Shown here piece by piece: positions 42,069-54,509 of a DNA stretch of 64,000 bases. Position 1 is the first letter of the stretch. Each line of letters starts with the position of its first letter. Source of the DNA: Diphasiastrum complanatum (taxonomy: Eukaryota > Streptophyta > Lycopodiopsida > Lycopodiales > Lycopodiaceae); NCBI GenBank assembly GCA_029204225.1, contig CM055097.1:36690976-36754975 (forward strand). Reading direction: 5' to 3'. The notes beneath the pieces were generated by a model that did no database searches, was not told the DNA's origin, and was given only the letters and a program-made list of their open reading frames with translations. Both the position numbers and the translations under genes were made by a program.

Positions 42069-42671
42069 TCATGTACATAGTAAATAGAGGAAAACCTCTC
42101 CATCTGGACAAGAGCGGAGCCTAGACAGTGCAGCTGGTCTAAAAGTGAGCAATGGACCAGTAGAAAGGACACCCAAGTATGTATAGGAGGCTACTATCTC
42201 CAGTGGCAGCCCATCATAGTAGAATACCGATTGTGGTACTATGAAATAGGAGGGAGTGATCAGAAATGGGGTACGAGCATTAAAATCCCCTGCTAAAAGA
42301 ATAAGGCCTCGCTCTGCAAAGCTGACTATATCATCTGAGAGAGCCTGGAAAGGGTCACCACCAAAATCTGCAAAAGATGATTTCTGTGGTGCAAAGTAAC
42401 AAACTGCAAGAAAGAGGTCCTGAGAAAGCCCCAAACAATGAGTAAAGAACTGAAACCAAATAAAACGTGCAAATGGATCACTTTTGACCAGTTTAAAATG
42501 AGAACTGAAAGCATCCTTGGTGAGACATGCAACACCACCAGAACCACGGGAGGTCTTCCCTCTCACGAAGGGCCGATGTGATGAGTGCCAAGTGCAATCC
42601 GGTATGGATGGGAGCGGTCTATATAATGATTCATGAGTCTTTGCTAACAAAAGGATATCACATTTCAGCAA
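42069..42671 (-). CDS. LINE H endonuclease-thumb fusion frame (200 aa)
   Basis: One open frame crosses a deletion junction. Residues about 1-135 are endonuclease (LAKTHES with the Glu, SRGSGGVACL, AVCYFAPQ, LAGDFNART). After a short joint FLITPSYFIVPQS the frame enters the ORF2 thumb (FYYDGLPLEIVASYTYLGVLSTG). The RT catalytic core is absent. Probably an inert deletion product. Confidence 0.7.
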   Translation of the reverse strand: MLKCDILLLAKTHESLYRPLPSIPDCTWHSSHRPFVRGKTSRGSGGVACLTKDAFSSHFKLVKSDPFARFIWFQFFTHCLGLSQDLFLAVCYFAPQKSSFADFGGDPFQALSDDIVSFAERGLILLAGDFNARTPFLITPSYFIVPQSVFYYDGLPLEIVASYTYLGVLSTGPLLTFRPAALSRLRSCPDGEVFLYLLCT

Positions 42672-43037
42672 GAAAGAATGGAAATCGCCAGCTGAAGAAG
42701 GTGATAGTTCTGGCCATAAACTTTACCTTAGAAAGTTGCATGATGACTTATGACCATGTATTGTCCTGCTTGAACTTTAAACATTGTTTAGAAGTTAAAC
42801 CTACCAGAGTGTTTGATGTCATTAAGTAATTAAGTATATCAGTACCACAAAGCCATAATTGATTCAGAAGTATATTGTCTTCTCTCTCACCTTGTGATAG
42901 CGTTCATTGCTAACTGGAAAATTGTAATCAATGCCTTGTGCATGTATATAAGATTGTACTGCCATAAGACGGTCAAAATTGACCATCTTTTGAAAACAAT
43001 GTAGTTGTTGATATTAAGCCAATGCCTATTTAAACAG

Positions 43038-43224
43038 ATATGCAGGTCGCTCAGAACTCCCTGACAATCTCAAAGCATTGTTCAGACCTTGTGCCATGAT
43101 GGTTCCTGATTATGCATTGATTGGTGAGATTAGCCTCTTTTCATTTGGGTTTCGTCGAGCCAAAAGCCTTGCTCGGAAAATGGTTGCAACATTCAAATTA
43201 TGTTCGGAGCAGCTTTCTTCACAG
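43038..43224 (+). CDS. Dynein heavy chain exon 4 in window (AAA1 sensor region)
   Basis: 187 nt after acceptor aaacag and before gtcagt. The codon split with exon 3 restores [39 protein letters not shown], the AAA1 sensor and arginine-finger-facing part conserved in all dynein heavy chains. The alternative acceptor tgcag at 43044 would lose YAG, so the upstream one is chosen. Confidence 0.94.
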
Positions 43225-43354
43225 GTCAGTGTCATGTGCAATTGAATGTGTTTTGTGAAGCTAGACATCTCAAATCTAGCTGGAGGCAGTTTCATTGGAA
43301 TTTTAATCTGGCTGGTTGCCAAAAAGTATCTTGACACCATGTTCTCAAATGCAG

Positions 43355-43642
43355 GATCATTATGATTATGGCATGAGGGCAGTGAAAAGTGTGATTGTGG
43401 CAGCAGGAAATTTGAAGCGTGCATATCCTGATGAAGATGAAGATGTGCTTTTGTTGCGTGGTTTACGGGATGTTAATGTTCCAAAATTTCTTAGCCAGGA
43501 CCTTCCTCTATTTGCGGGCATCGTAACTGATTTGTTTCCTGGAGTTGAACCACCAAAAATTGTGTATGACGATCTTTTGGAAGCTCTTTCAAATGTCTGC
43601 AGAGAGTTGAATATTCAACCTGTGGAGTCTTTTACAACCAAG
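43355..43642 (+). CDS. Dynein heavy chain exon 5 in window (AAA1 to AAA2)
   Basis: 96 codons between atgcag and gttacc. [22 protein letters not shown] is the end helix bundle of AAA1. [22 protein letters not shown] and [13 protein letters not shown] lead into AAA2. The intron between exons 4 and 5 is only 130 bp. Confidence 0.95.
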
Positions 43643-46600
43643 GTTACCGTCTGCTCATTTTCATGGAGGTCCTGCACTAGATGAAGCTAGACATTTTACA
43701 GTTTTTCATTATGACATTCCAACATGCATTTCAACCTTGAGCATGAAAGGCATGCATTATATAACTGCCTTAGGTCTCCAATCCCTTTACCTGGGTTGTG
43801 GTAGCTTTCTGCTTAGAAGGGTAATGGCTGTAAAAAGTTGTAGCTTTCCATGATTGCCTAAAGGTCTTGCTGGCCATGATTTGCTACCGTCTCTATTTGC
43901 AGTATGTGCATAGGCTTATGTCATCTACCCACGATTTACAACAATCGATTAGAGGTTGAGTAGGTGTAAACTGCCCTTTGGTCAAGGCCAAGAGTCTTTT
44001 ACTTTGCATGCATGGACATACACACAAAGCAATTAGCATAAACATAAAGAGAAATGAATGAAATATTGTAGATTGCATTCATCACATCACATCACATATA
44101 TTGGCACATGGACACACAACGTGGCCAAGATGCCCCTCACATTAGGAAATCTTTATTTATGCAACCAATCACCGACATTGTCGGTCATGCTTATCCATTC
44201 ACATGATTTTAGCACAACGTTTACTTCAAAGATGCTCATTATTAATGATAGAAGAGAAGTTTCTTACATGAAAACTAGTTCTCCAAGTTGCTTCACTATT
44301 GCTTTCGCATCACATTTCTTCTTAGCCTCTTAGACCTTTCAAACCCTCAAGTCTATGCAATCTCCAACCTCAAAGACCTTGGTGATTAGTTTTGGGTAGT
44401 AGAAATTTGAACTTTATCATGTGTTCTCTTCATGTTTTTCTTAGCTTTTCCATATCCAAAAAGAACTCTATTGTAGCTTTCATCTTGCGATTTTGAGTCT
44501 AGGAGAAATTGGTGAGTGATTTGGGAAAAAATACATAATTACCATGACATAACCTGCAAAGTACACTTCGAAACTTATCCATAGTTGATAGAGATGTGGT
44601 GACATGGATAAAGAAGCCTACATTGAGTGAAGAGAACAAAGGGTTAATGTCCTAGCTTTGAGCAATACATCACATTAGACCACAATTGGAGAGAGATGCA
44701 AATGATTCCCATCGATCAATGTGGACTAGTCTTAGCAATAGTGAAACAATGTTCCCCATTAGTAATCTGCTTAACTAAGCCGAACTATAGTCCTAAGCTA
44801 GTTAAACTGATCTACTTGAACTTGATGATGATGTTAGACATTTTACACCTTGAAAAATTATCAATGTGTGGAAAATTTTATTTTCCCTCAGAAGTATTAG
44901 AACTGTACATGCTAAGAGCAGTTGATATATAAATAAATGAGAATTATGAAGTTGATGATCCAAGGTTCAGATGAGTAGCCTAACTTGTAGAGATCGGTAG
45001 ATGAACTTACCACAACGGGAAAATCTCTTCCTATCAAACTTTATGTTTTGCCAAAAGTATAGCAATGACAACTGCTCATTGGAAAAGATTTGGTAAAAGG
45101 TTTTTGGGGATTTGGAAACTAGTTGGAGTTGCAGTTTTCCAGATCATGCTAAGTTGGATACTACAAAAATCACTCAACTAATATCAAGTACATTGATCGA
45201 GAATGGAATCTACCTTTGGCATGCTCCAAGTGTTTGTATTGGGAATGATACACAACAACCTAAAGTGATGGATTTTTGTAAATAGAGCCTACACCTGTGT
45301 CATGTATTAGTGTGCACATCTGTTGAATGTTAAATTGTCTTTGGAAAACATATTCATTGAGAGATCTTGCTAGGAACCCATATGTATGCACAGAAGTAGA
45401 AAAACTCTGGAATCTATTCAACCATGATGGATGGAGGGTGTGTGCATGCGCTATGCTTGGACAAGTTGGTTTTTACTAGAGCTAGTGGTAGACAAGTGAT
45501 GATGTTTGTGGTTTGCGACACTAGTCTCTCTGGAATCTTGATTGCTGCTCAAAGTAGGTTGTGAAATATCTACAAAGGCTAATGAGGTACATAGAGTGGC
45601 TACTGATGGTATAGGTACCCATTCCATACGTTCAAAATGTTTTATTTATATATTTTCCTTTCCCAGAAAATTATGTTTAGAAAACACCAATTGAAGGTTT
45701 TACATGAGGTTATCAGGCCCTTGGACATGATAGATGAATTTTTAGGGGACTTTTAGGACAACGAACACAACAACGAATTGGTTTCAACTCTACTAAGCAA
45801 GACAGCAACATCAAACCTAATAAACTGGACATGTTAATAAAAATGCACCATCTGATCTCCATTCGGACATGTAAGCAACTGACTGTAGCATTCATATCAT
45901 TGTGGGAACCCAATAGGACAAGCTTGCACTAAATAGTTAGGTTAAAAAATTTGGGAAGCTTCACCTTTCAACTGGATAATAACCTTCAGCGCTAATAATA
46001 TGTACTACGACTCCTAAATGCATCTCCTTGGAAATCAATGCCATTGTTCAGCAACTTATTTATCCATTTGCAAGTATTGTACATAGCATCAATAAGGAAC
46101 TCATTGCTACGTGACAAACTTCTTTTTACATCATATTGCAATTTATTTGTTACTTGGACGATGAACTTGCAAAGTTTGTCGTTTGTTTATTTTATTGATA
46201 TTTCCCTATCATCATATGAGCTACTTAAACAGTCTTAGGCAGCCAAATATTCCTATTCAGTCTATTTAAGGTAGCCTGTTGTCATTCCCTACTTTTTCAG
46301 TATTTTAAATTTTTTTTACAAATTTTAAAAAGAAGAGCATCCTGAAATTGTTTCTTCAGGTCACATTCCGAAACGGTATGCGTTCCGTATTGGAACGTGA
46401 CCTAAATGACTAATGTTGTGGAACACTAAAGACTCCTCTTTCGTAACCGTGGCATTGCAGACTACAATTCAATAGCTCCATGGAAGGGATCTAATTTCCA
46501 ATTGCATGTTTAATTTGGATTCATATCCAAGGCCTTAGAAAAGGTAGATCAGAATGATACATGGATAATTATTGTACATTGAAGTTTATTTCCTACACTT

Positions 46601-47320
46601 TTTGGTTTGATGGGGTGAGACTTTCATGTCCTCAATGGACATAGATGAAGTGGCCCCTGGTTTGGGTCCATGTCCTAGCAAGGACGAACCTCACCTATCA
46701 GAACAATTGCATTTAATGTCGACAATATTTAATGTTTTGTAAAAGGTTGTGGTCCAATCTGATTTTAGCTAGTTATCATAGCTTATTTTAATCATTAACT
46801 AGCAAAGTTTTCCTTTACAATGTATTGAGGAGTTATGATAGACATCAACCTTATCACTAACTTTATATCCTTGGTTGTTGGAAACATGATTTTTTTTCAT
46901 TCAACACTTAAGCTTCTTGCTCCAATACATTCATGTTTCTCAAATTTTCCCATCATCTGTAGTGTGAATTATAGTAATGTTTCGTTTCAAAAGATATTAT
47001 GTTGGCTGATACTTTTTGCAATCATCCTTTTGACCTTCACGACATCCCAACTTGTCATCAGAAAATTGGTCTGACAAGAAGAATCAATTGTTCTATTTTA
47101 ATCAATTCAAGCTTGAAAAAGACTAGGACTTGTTCTATGCTTCAAAGTTGCAACCCCTATCCATAGAAGTGATGTTATGTTTCTAGAAGCTTTTCCCTGA
47201 TCATTTGTGGCGAATGTTTGCCTTGTAATGGTGTATATAGAGACGTTAAGTATTTTATCCCTGGAAATCTAAAGCAGTCACTGACGATCTTTATGTTGTA
47301 ACTTTTATCTTTGCTAACAG
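43643..47320 (+). other. Intron 5, no recognisable element
   Basis: About 3.7 kb, AT-rich. I found no transposon domain, TC tract or RNA gene; the open frames are short and look random. Confidence 0.55.
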
Positions 47321-47464
47321 ATTATCCAGCTGTATGAGACAACTATAGTCAGACATGGTCTTATGTTAGTAGGACCAACAGGTGGTGGAAAGACCATGTG
47401 CTACAGATCTCTTGCGATGGCTATGACTCTACTGGAGAAGGAAGGGTCTGCAAAGTATAAGAAG
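47321..47464 (+). CDS. Dynein heavy chain exon 6 in window (AAA2 Walker A)
   Basis: 48 codons between ctaacag and gtttgg. IIQLYETTIVRHGLMLVGPTGGGKTMCYRSL contains the AAA2 P-loop GPTGGGKT (47372-47395). AAA2 binds ATP structurally in dyneins. Its flanking introns are 3.7 and 10.6 kb. Confidence 0.95.
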
Positions 47465-47689
47465 GTTTGGTTGTCTCTTGCTTTGTAGAGTTGTTGAGGC
47501 AAGCATATGTTGGCAATCATTTTAGGTAGTGGATGTTTCTTTTCTACTCCACTTTATTTGTAGGCTTAATCAATTTGTTCATTCTAAAAAGATAGTACCA
47601 TTCATGATATAATGGCTGCTCAATTGATTCATATTTATATTCGCAATGGAGTAAGTGAAACAATATGAGTCCTAAGTAGAAAGATCCAT

Positions 47690-48530
47690 GATGATGGGCT
47701 GAAGTTTATACTTCTCTCCTAGAATGTTGTAGCTAGTTAGTGCAGAGTGAACAATCCAAGAGTCATAATCTGCTACATCATGGATGTAACACCATTTCAT
47801 ATTTTGGTTCTTATTAAGCATGTTAAGAGGATCTAAATCTCCCATTTGGAAGTTCAAGATTGAAGAAAAGATATGGTTAATAAATAATGTGTTATAATTC
47901 TCGCTTTTTTGGAGGAAATATCCCATCTTGTTTGATAAATTTGCACATCTTCTATGGCAAAAAGAAACTAGAAGATTCAATATAGCGCTTGTTTGGACTT
48001 TGTAAAAGGCAAAAGAACTTTGTTAGAAAAGTGAAGAAATGTGACTCTGCCTCCTCTAAAGTTAATTTTGTCATAAATAGGTAGTTTGAGGTACATGCCA
48101 TCATAATCACATGATAGGACATTGGAAAAATAAGTTGTGTAGAAAACAGGCGAGTATGTGTGGAGGATCATGAAAGTCTCAAAGAAGACAAACATGCTAT
48201 TTTGTTGACCAAAAAAAGCTCTAAGAGAGAAGATAAAGCGAAATAATTTTTGACTATGATAGCTCGTGAGAACATTAGTAATGACATCAATGCTTAACAA
48301 AGCAAGGTGGCAATGATTGTGGGGGATGTCGGATGGATCTTTGATGGTATTTGCTGCATTGATGGACAATTGTAATTGTTGAAGTACTTACTAAAATGAT
48401 CATTTGATGGAGTATGGATGTAATAGGGAAAATGAGATGAACCAGCTAAGATAATAGAGAAATCTTCAAGGTTCGAAAGAAACGATTTTATCTCTGGCTC
48501 AAGAAAGTGCTTTGATATCAAGGTATGAAC
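47690..48530 (-). pseudogene. Very old LINE RT/thumb remnant (minus)
   Basis: On the minus strand, weak but ordered matches to ORF2: LRAFFGQQNSMFVFFETF ... YSPVF (about 48215-48140) resembles the LRAIIEEA...FVDFRKAFD...PRHLLF block. WCYIHDVADYDSWIVHSALTSYNIL (about 47795-47720) resembles the YIHDAPSKCRLFD...VLYSAE block. No tail was found. Confidence 0.4.
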
Positions 48531-49190
48531 ATTGTGTCACATAAAGCATCTCATAAATAAGAAATGAAAACAATTGATGATGATGTAGCAATCTTCAATC
48601 AAGACCTCTATATGAGCAACATGAGGTTGAGCATAAATTAAATTGTAGACCCCCCTTTCAAAGTACTACAGCTGAACCTCCTACAAAGAACTCAAGCAAT
48701 AAATCAATCAGCCATCAAATGAATAAAAAATTACTCTACTTACAATGTTTCGGAGGTCCTTAAGGAATTTTTTCAGAAGGCTACCAAATTAGGGCATACA
48801 TCAATGTTTCACATATTTAAAGAGGTCTATGGCCTACCACTTGGTGCTTGGCCTAGTGAGCCTAAGCTTATCCACTAATAGACGAAAAATTCTCACTGCC
48901 ATGGCATCTTCAGCCCCACCACCGTCTCTTCCCACTCTCTATAAAAGGTGTAGTGCACCCTGCCACCACCAGCACTTCCCCGAACTGAATTTATTTATTA
49001 TTTAAATTCATGTTTTTCTTATTGCTTCCTTGAGCTACTGCCAAACTCTGAGCAATGGAAGGCTGTTCTGACGCTTCCCCAAATGGATGTTAAGGCTGTC
49101 TTTTTGTGGCTGCCTTTAATCCTCTTTACTATGGCTCAAGAAGGGGAGGCTTTATTTCCCCATGACCAGCCCACTAATTCACTGCATCAA
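48531..49190 (+). other. Intron 6 stretch without recognisable element
   Basis: No frame longer than background; possibly the leader of the old LINE that follows (CCACCACC-type runs at 48910-48975). Confidence 0.45.
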
Positions 49191-50379
49191 TGAGATTCCA
49201 AAACCAATCCAAGAATTACTCACCACTAACAAATTGGTGAAGAAGAAGACCATTATTCTTCAAGAAGAGGTAGCCAAACTATGATAAGAGAGTGATGAGC
49301 TTTGTGAAGGGGCTGCAATGCTAGAGGCCTCTGCCAGAATCCAAGCTCTTGAGTGCAAGCTAGAGCAACACAAAGAAGAGATAAAATTGTGGGGACTCCT
49401 GAGACATGGAAGACACATATGGCAGATTTGTTCTCGACTACCCTTTTGGATGAAAAGTTAACCGTAAGCAAAGACCTTAACATTAATGTACAAGGCATTC
49501 TAGACACATAGGATGCCCTATGAGAGTCTAGATGCTTCCCTATATGTCACATTGGATCACAGAAGTAGGGGATAGAGAAAGCCATGAAAATGAAAAAGGC
49601 CAACACTACCCTAGTTATCAAGCTCGATTATCATTGTTAGAAGGCTTTTAGACAACGACCCAAGCCTCAAGGTACCTTCATTTATGGATGTTGACTTCAC
49701 TTACATATTGGTGGAGGAACAACAAAAATCTTTCTAAAGGCCCAAGATACAAAGCAATGGGTCAAATTTCGTGATGGTAGAGTCCACTTCATGGACATGG
49801 GATCAATTCTAGGAGTATGAGCATGGGGAGTTGGGGCCTCGAGCATCCAAGGAACCCAGCCATACCCCATGCGTGTACATTGCTTAACCTATATTGGTAT
49901 CCATTCATCAATAGCAGCATGAGATTTGGGAGACTTCGTTGAGAATTGACATGTCTTATTTTTTTAGGAGACACAAGCCGGTGATAGAGAAGCCTTTCGA
50001 TAATTTTAGGTTTTACTAGATTGTTGTGACGACATGTGATTAATGGGTGGCATAGGATCAGATGATGTAGCATGCCTATACAAAGACTTCCTATGCCCAT
50101 AACTCACAATTATGGAATGTGATGAGAGGCGGTTGGATCCAATGTTTTGGGCGTTGTCTTGGTTTGGAGAGTAGTGTGCTCATTGCAGCCTACTACTTCC
50201 CTCCACAGACGACTTCATATGCATAGAGCACATATCTTTTCCCATATCTTCATATGCTAAAATCTCATCTAATATCATCTCCTTTTTAAGGTTGGTATAC
50301 ATAGAGTATCAGTAGACAGAGGATGGTCTTGTCATGGCATATGGTGAACATCTTTTGCAATTGGGTGAGTCACATGGGA
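49190..50379 (+). pseudogene. Old LINE copy I, ORF1 and endonuclease (left part)
   Basis: Degenerate plus-strand copy. A coiled-coil ORF1 (LQEEVAKL, ALECKLEQHKEE), NVQGI at 49485-49500, GTFIYGC...HIxVEEQ (49675-49730) and VKFRDGRVHFMD (49760-49795) are followed by the inter-ORF G-rich stretch (49828-49860). The endonuclease start GIHSSIAA and pieces DVACLYKDFL and HRVSVDRGWS are present. It is cut at 50379 by a copia element. Confidence 0.65.
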
Positions 50380-51171
50380 TGTGAAAAATCCAGAATGTTC
50401 ACACGTGTGGGGAACCACCAAAGAAGTGTGAATGATCTTACCAAAGTTTTGTGTTAGCACCTAGACCACATGGAGAGTGAAAATCACGGTCTACCTCAAG
50501 AATCTAAGGCTAAATCACAATCTAGAATGCTACTGATCAAAGCTTCATTAATTCCACACGTGTGGGGAAAGTACACAAGCAATAAATGTATGAAGAATAC
50601 TTCACACTCGGGTTAGAGAGAGAATCGTAATACAAGCTTACAATTACAAGATCCAATTTGACATGAATTTGCTACAATGCTTGATTCATCATAAAGAATA
50701 GTGACGATTCTCACTTACATATATAGGAAATGATTGTAGCTCGTGGTACTACTAGCATGCAACTACTTTTCTCCACATCTACGAGTGTAATCTACCAAAA
50801 TAGTGACACGTATCACTTTGCATGCATGTCTATCCACCTACTTCTACCTACTTTCTACATGTGGCAATTTCTACTCTACTAATGTACAAATTCACTTGCA
50901 TGTGTTCATAACAACTCTTGCATGCCTTGCATGTCACTTTGGACAATTAGGACTTTATGCATTTATGGTACCTCGAGTTTCTACTAGACCAAATTTGGCC
51001 ATTTCATGATCTAAATCTACATGCATGTCACATATGATAACTATACATTATTGCATGTGATGTAGCTCGAGTTCCTACAAGGCTAATTTTGATATTTACA
51101 AGTTGTAACACTACATGCAAGATGGAACATCAACCCCAAAAGTCAAGTTGGACGGCTTTTTGATTTTCGCA
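50380..51171 (-). repeat. Copia LTR (3' in element orientation)
   Basis: About 792 bp. Two CACACGTGTG palindromes (50400-50409 and 50555-50564) lie within it. Confidence 0.85.
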
Positions 51172-51412
51172 CTCCTAAAAAGCTATCAATTTGACTTGAA
51201 CATTTGATCTTGAAAATACTCCAAGGTTGGTCCAATGTTGATGAAGGAACTTTTTGTGTGGAGTCTTTGTTTTGCATTTGAATTGAAGATCATCTAAAGA
51301 ATCCATCATACCCTTACCATATCCAATATAAGATGTCTTTGGTAAAAATCTCTTGTTGATTCCACCAAATTGCCACTATTTCAATATGCCTTCTCCATGC
51401 TTGATGTTGATC

Positions 51413-52306
51413 TTAGACTTGAAAAGTCCATTTGCATGAAGATAGCTGCACAAAAAATATAGAAAACCGAGGCTTCCATGCCTCACAATGATCACCAAGA
51501 TCATAGAGATCAAGATCATAACAAGAGCAAAAGTATTGATTTACAAGATTGTATGGACTAGCTTGACTAGTCCATACACTATGAACTTTATCCGTAAAGG
51601 ATCTAATCTTGAAATCAAATTTTACCTTGATCTCATTGAGGCTTAATACTTTCTTAAGGGTATAAGTGTCCTCTTTGGATGCTTCACTTAACCTCAAAAG
51701 AAGTTTACAATATGCCTCATCACGTGAAAGATCATGTTTTTCAATATGTTTGAGCTTGTTCTTTTTCTTGCTCTTACAATATCTAAGAAATTTTTTTTGA
51801 TGATACAATATCTTGCTTTCAAGATGATTTGGAAACATAATTAAGTCATCAATGACAAGCAAAATTTTCATACAATAGGCATCATTCAAAACTAGAATGG
51901 CCTTAAACTTTGAGATGTAAAACTTTCAATTAAGCAAGATAGTATATCAAACAAAGAAAGAGAAACAAACAACCTTAGGCTTCTATCTGAACAAGACTCC
52001 ATATGGTGTATATATTCCAATAGCTCCATAACTCCACAAAGCTTTGCATAATGGAAAATAATCATGCACCATAAAACTTGAAGAAACACTTGTGAAATTA
52101 TCAATAAGAGTATAAAAGCAAGTGGTATCATTCTTGCTTAATGATGAAGAAAGGTGAACATCCGAGTGTTCCAACTCCAATGGATGTAAAGTCTTGGTAG
52201 AAGACATCATATATGGCTCCTTATGTGATTTTGCTATAAAACAAGCCTCTCTTGGCTTGATCTCCTTGACCATAGAAGACATAGTTCTGAAATTGGTATC
52301 ATGCAA
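51413..52306 (-). pseudogene. Copia pol remnant
   Basis: LHDTNFRTMSSMVKEIK is the end of the gag-pre-integrase domain. IGIYTPYGVLFRQKPK resembles the integrase end before GYKLW-like blocks. ILLVIDDLIMFPNH (about 51868-51825) may be the RT YVDD strand. The rest (SKKKNKLKHIEKHDLSRDEAYCK) is not recognised. Large deletions lie between these parts. Confidence 0.5.
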
Positions 52307-52310
52307 TCTC

Positions 52311-52580
52311 CTATGCCATAAATGCTCCTTGGAAAATACTAGTCATCAAAGCAATATCACAAGAACTTGCATTTTCATGTAGATCTAACTTGAAAATGCC
52401 ACCATATTTTGATCCATATGCAAGGATCTCATTACCTTTCTTAATGATACAATTATCAATATTGAATTCCACATCAAAACCATCATCAAGCAACTTTTCA
52501 ACACTAATCACATTCTTTGTGAGTTTAGGAACAAAGAGTACATTGGATAGTGATAAACTCATAGAAGATGCAAGATTCAA
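52311..52580 (-). pseudogene. Copia protease end / gag-pre-integrase domain
   Basis: LSNVLFVPKLTKNVISVEKLLDDGF is the classic copia block behind the protease (L-x-V-L-x-V-P-x-L-x-x-N-L-I-S-V). CIIKKGNEIL and GIFKLDL follow. The frame is open over 89 codons. Confidence 0.82.
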
Positions 52581-53528
52581 GGAAATACTTCCAACTCCTT
52601 CAATAGAACATGCATGACCAATAGCTGTGTATATTTATTTCTTGAGTTTTTGAAAAGGTTCAATAGAAACAAAAGAACTCTTGGAGTAGCCCATGTGTGA
52701 TGTAGCACCACTATCAATATACCAAGATACATCATTGAAGGATGTAGAGAAACTTGACATCATCTTTAGAAATTTTCTAGTAATGACAAAAAAGTGGAAT
52801 TGAATTTGTTGCTACTCTCTCAACCTAGGATCTAACTTGAAATGTTGATCCAACCTATTGAAATCTTGCAACAAAATATGTGACATCTTGATCACAACAA
52901 AGAATCAATCAACTTGAATCTAGATCTTGCCTCTATCTAGTGATGAAGCACTTACAAGTTTGATGTCAACTTCTTCCACGAGTTTCAAAGGATTGAAAAC
53001 ACTCTAGGATCTCACATGCAACTCAAACACAACTCTCTTGTGTGAAATGATGTGACTATGACCTCACAAAACTCGTCTAAACAATTCTATCTTTGATTGA
53101 CATACTCAGAAATGGATTTTGAATGAAACAAGCAAATTTTTGGATCAAATCAAAAGTGGCCACACAGGTTTAGGCGACCTACCCACCTTACCTCAAGTGT
53201 TTACAACTCTTGCTAGGCTCATCAGATTGATTTGAAATAGTTTGCAATGGAAAGTAGAATCTTTTAGCTTTCCAACAAGCTATAATGTCACTATCTTTGG
53301 ATCTAACATCAAGGAGATAAAGTGAATTAAAGTATTCTGATTTTCACACGTGTGAACTGTTAGAATTCCATACAACCTCTGTTCAGATCTGAAAATATCA
53401 ATTCTAATCTCTTTGATCCAAAAACTGTTCACAACAATAGATAGCAAAAAGTGGTAAACAACTTTCTAGCTTGAATTGTCACAAAATTTTTCATACATCA
53501 GATGATAATAGAAATCAAAACTTTACCA

Positions 53529-54298
53529 TGTGAAAAATCCAGAATGTTCACACGTGTGGAGAACCACCAAAGAAGTGTGAATGATCCTACCAAAGTTTTG
53601 TGTTAGCACCTAGACCACATGGAGAGTGAAAATCACAATCTACCTCAAGAATCTAAGGCTAAATCACAATCTAGAATGCTATTGATCAAAGCTTCATTAA
53701 TTTCACACGTGTGAGGAAACTACACAAGCAATAAATGTATGAAGAATACTTCAAACTCGGGTTAGAGAGAGAAGCACAATACAAGCTCACAATTACAAGA
53801 TCCAATTTGACATGTATTTGCTACAATGCTTGATTCATCATAAAGAATAGTGAGAATTCTCACTTAGATATATAGGAAATGATTGTAGCTCGTGGTAGTA
53901 CTAGCATGCAACTACTTTTCTCCACATCTACAAGTGTAATCTACCAAAATAGTGACACATATCACTTTGCATGCATGTTCATCCACCTACTTTTACCTAC
54001 TTTCTACATGTGACAATTTCTACACTACTAATGTACAAATTCACTTGCATGTGTCCATAACAACTCTTGCATGCCTTGCATGTCACTTTGGACAATTAGG
54101 ACTTTATGCATTTATGATACCTCGAGTTTCTACGAGACCAAATTTGGCCATTTCATGATCTAAATCACTAGACATTATTGCATGTGATGTAGCTCAAGTT
54201 CCTACAAGGCTAATTTTGATATTTACAAGTTGTAACACTACATGCAAGATGGAACATCAACCCCAAAAGTCAAGTTGGATGGCTTTATGATTTTCACA
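53529..54298 (-). repeat. Copia LTR (5' in element orientation)
   Basis: About 770 bp. It matches the left LTR with a deletion of about 20 bp. CACACGTGTG palindromes are at 53549-53558 and 53704-53713; a further one lies in the internal leader (53343-53356). Confidence 0.85.
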
Positions 54299-54500
54299 AT
54301 GGTCATCTAGAATGGCCTAACTCGATGGTCTACTTAAGTTAATTTCAAATGTCATCCACATAGTAGATGACAACGTAGTTGAGTATCTCTTTGGGTTCCT
54401 GGCATACATTCCACACATTGCTGGCTTCATCGTCTCCCCCCATCGCTATCTCTCTCAACATCACCAAACCTATGAACCATCATCAAATACCACATCTCTA
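54299..54500 (+). pseudogene. Old LINE copy I, right part
   Basis: SSRMAxLDGL, NVIHIVDDNVVEYLFGFLAYIPHIAGFIVSP corresponds to the HSGGHSVVDYLMGSPALIPHISDF block of the endonuclease. It shows that the copia element split LINE I. The remainder of ORF2 is not found. Confidence 0.65.
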
Positions 54501-54509
54501 CTGATGTGC

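Larger units (their letters stand above)
40689..42705 (-). mobile_element. LINE copy H (minus), RT deleted, endonuclease fused to thumb
   Basis: Starts within ORF2 (SAGDFHSFLLKCDILLLAKTHES) at about 42705. The endonuclease runs to LLAGDFNART (about 42300-42272), where about 1.4 kb of RT is missing. The frame then continues into the thumb (VFYYDGLPLEIVASYTYLGVL). Connection, zinc finger (41395-41339), QSHITHFFQKS (41167-41135) and the terminal ITQFFISN before the stop at 40987-40985 follow. The 3' UTR, hairpin (40778-40791) and TC tail (40689-40744) are present. Confidence 0.85.
50380..54298 (-). mobile_element. Ty1/copia element nested in old LINE I, internally deleted
   Basis: LTRs at 50380-51171 and 53529-54298 share TGTGAAAAATC at one end and GATTTTCRCA at the other, a perfect terminal inverted repeat. 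Coding is on the minus strand: gag-pre-integrase (52580-52311), integrase pieces and a possible RT scrap. With under 2.4 kb between the LTRs, much of gag, integrase and RT-RNase H is missing. LINE I continues directly after it (VVEYLFGFLAYIPHI at about 54370-54415). Confidence 0.82.

Noticed and set aside
44079-44098. CATCA repeats near 44080
   Set aside because: Only three to four units; ordinary short tandem repeat without context.
43893-44333. Frames in intron 5 as small genes
   Set aside because: No motif, no codon bias and no splice context; AT-rich background.
47581-48600. Novel gene on the minus strand in intron 6
   Set aside because: The frames match the order of LINE RT blocks weakly (FFETF, YIHD), so old LINE debris is simpler.
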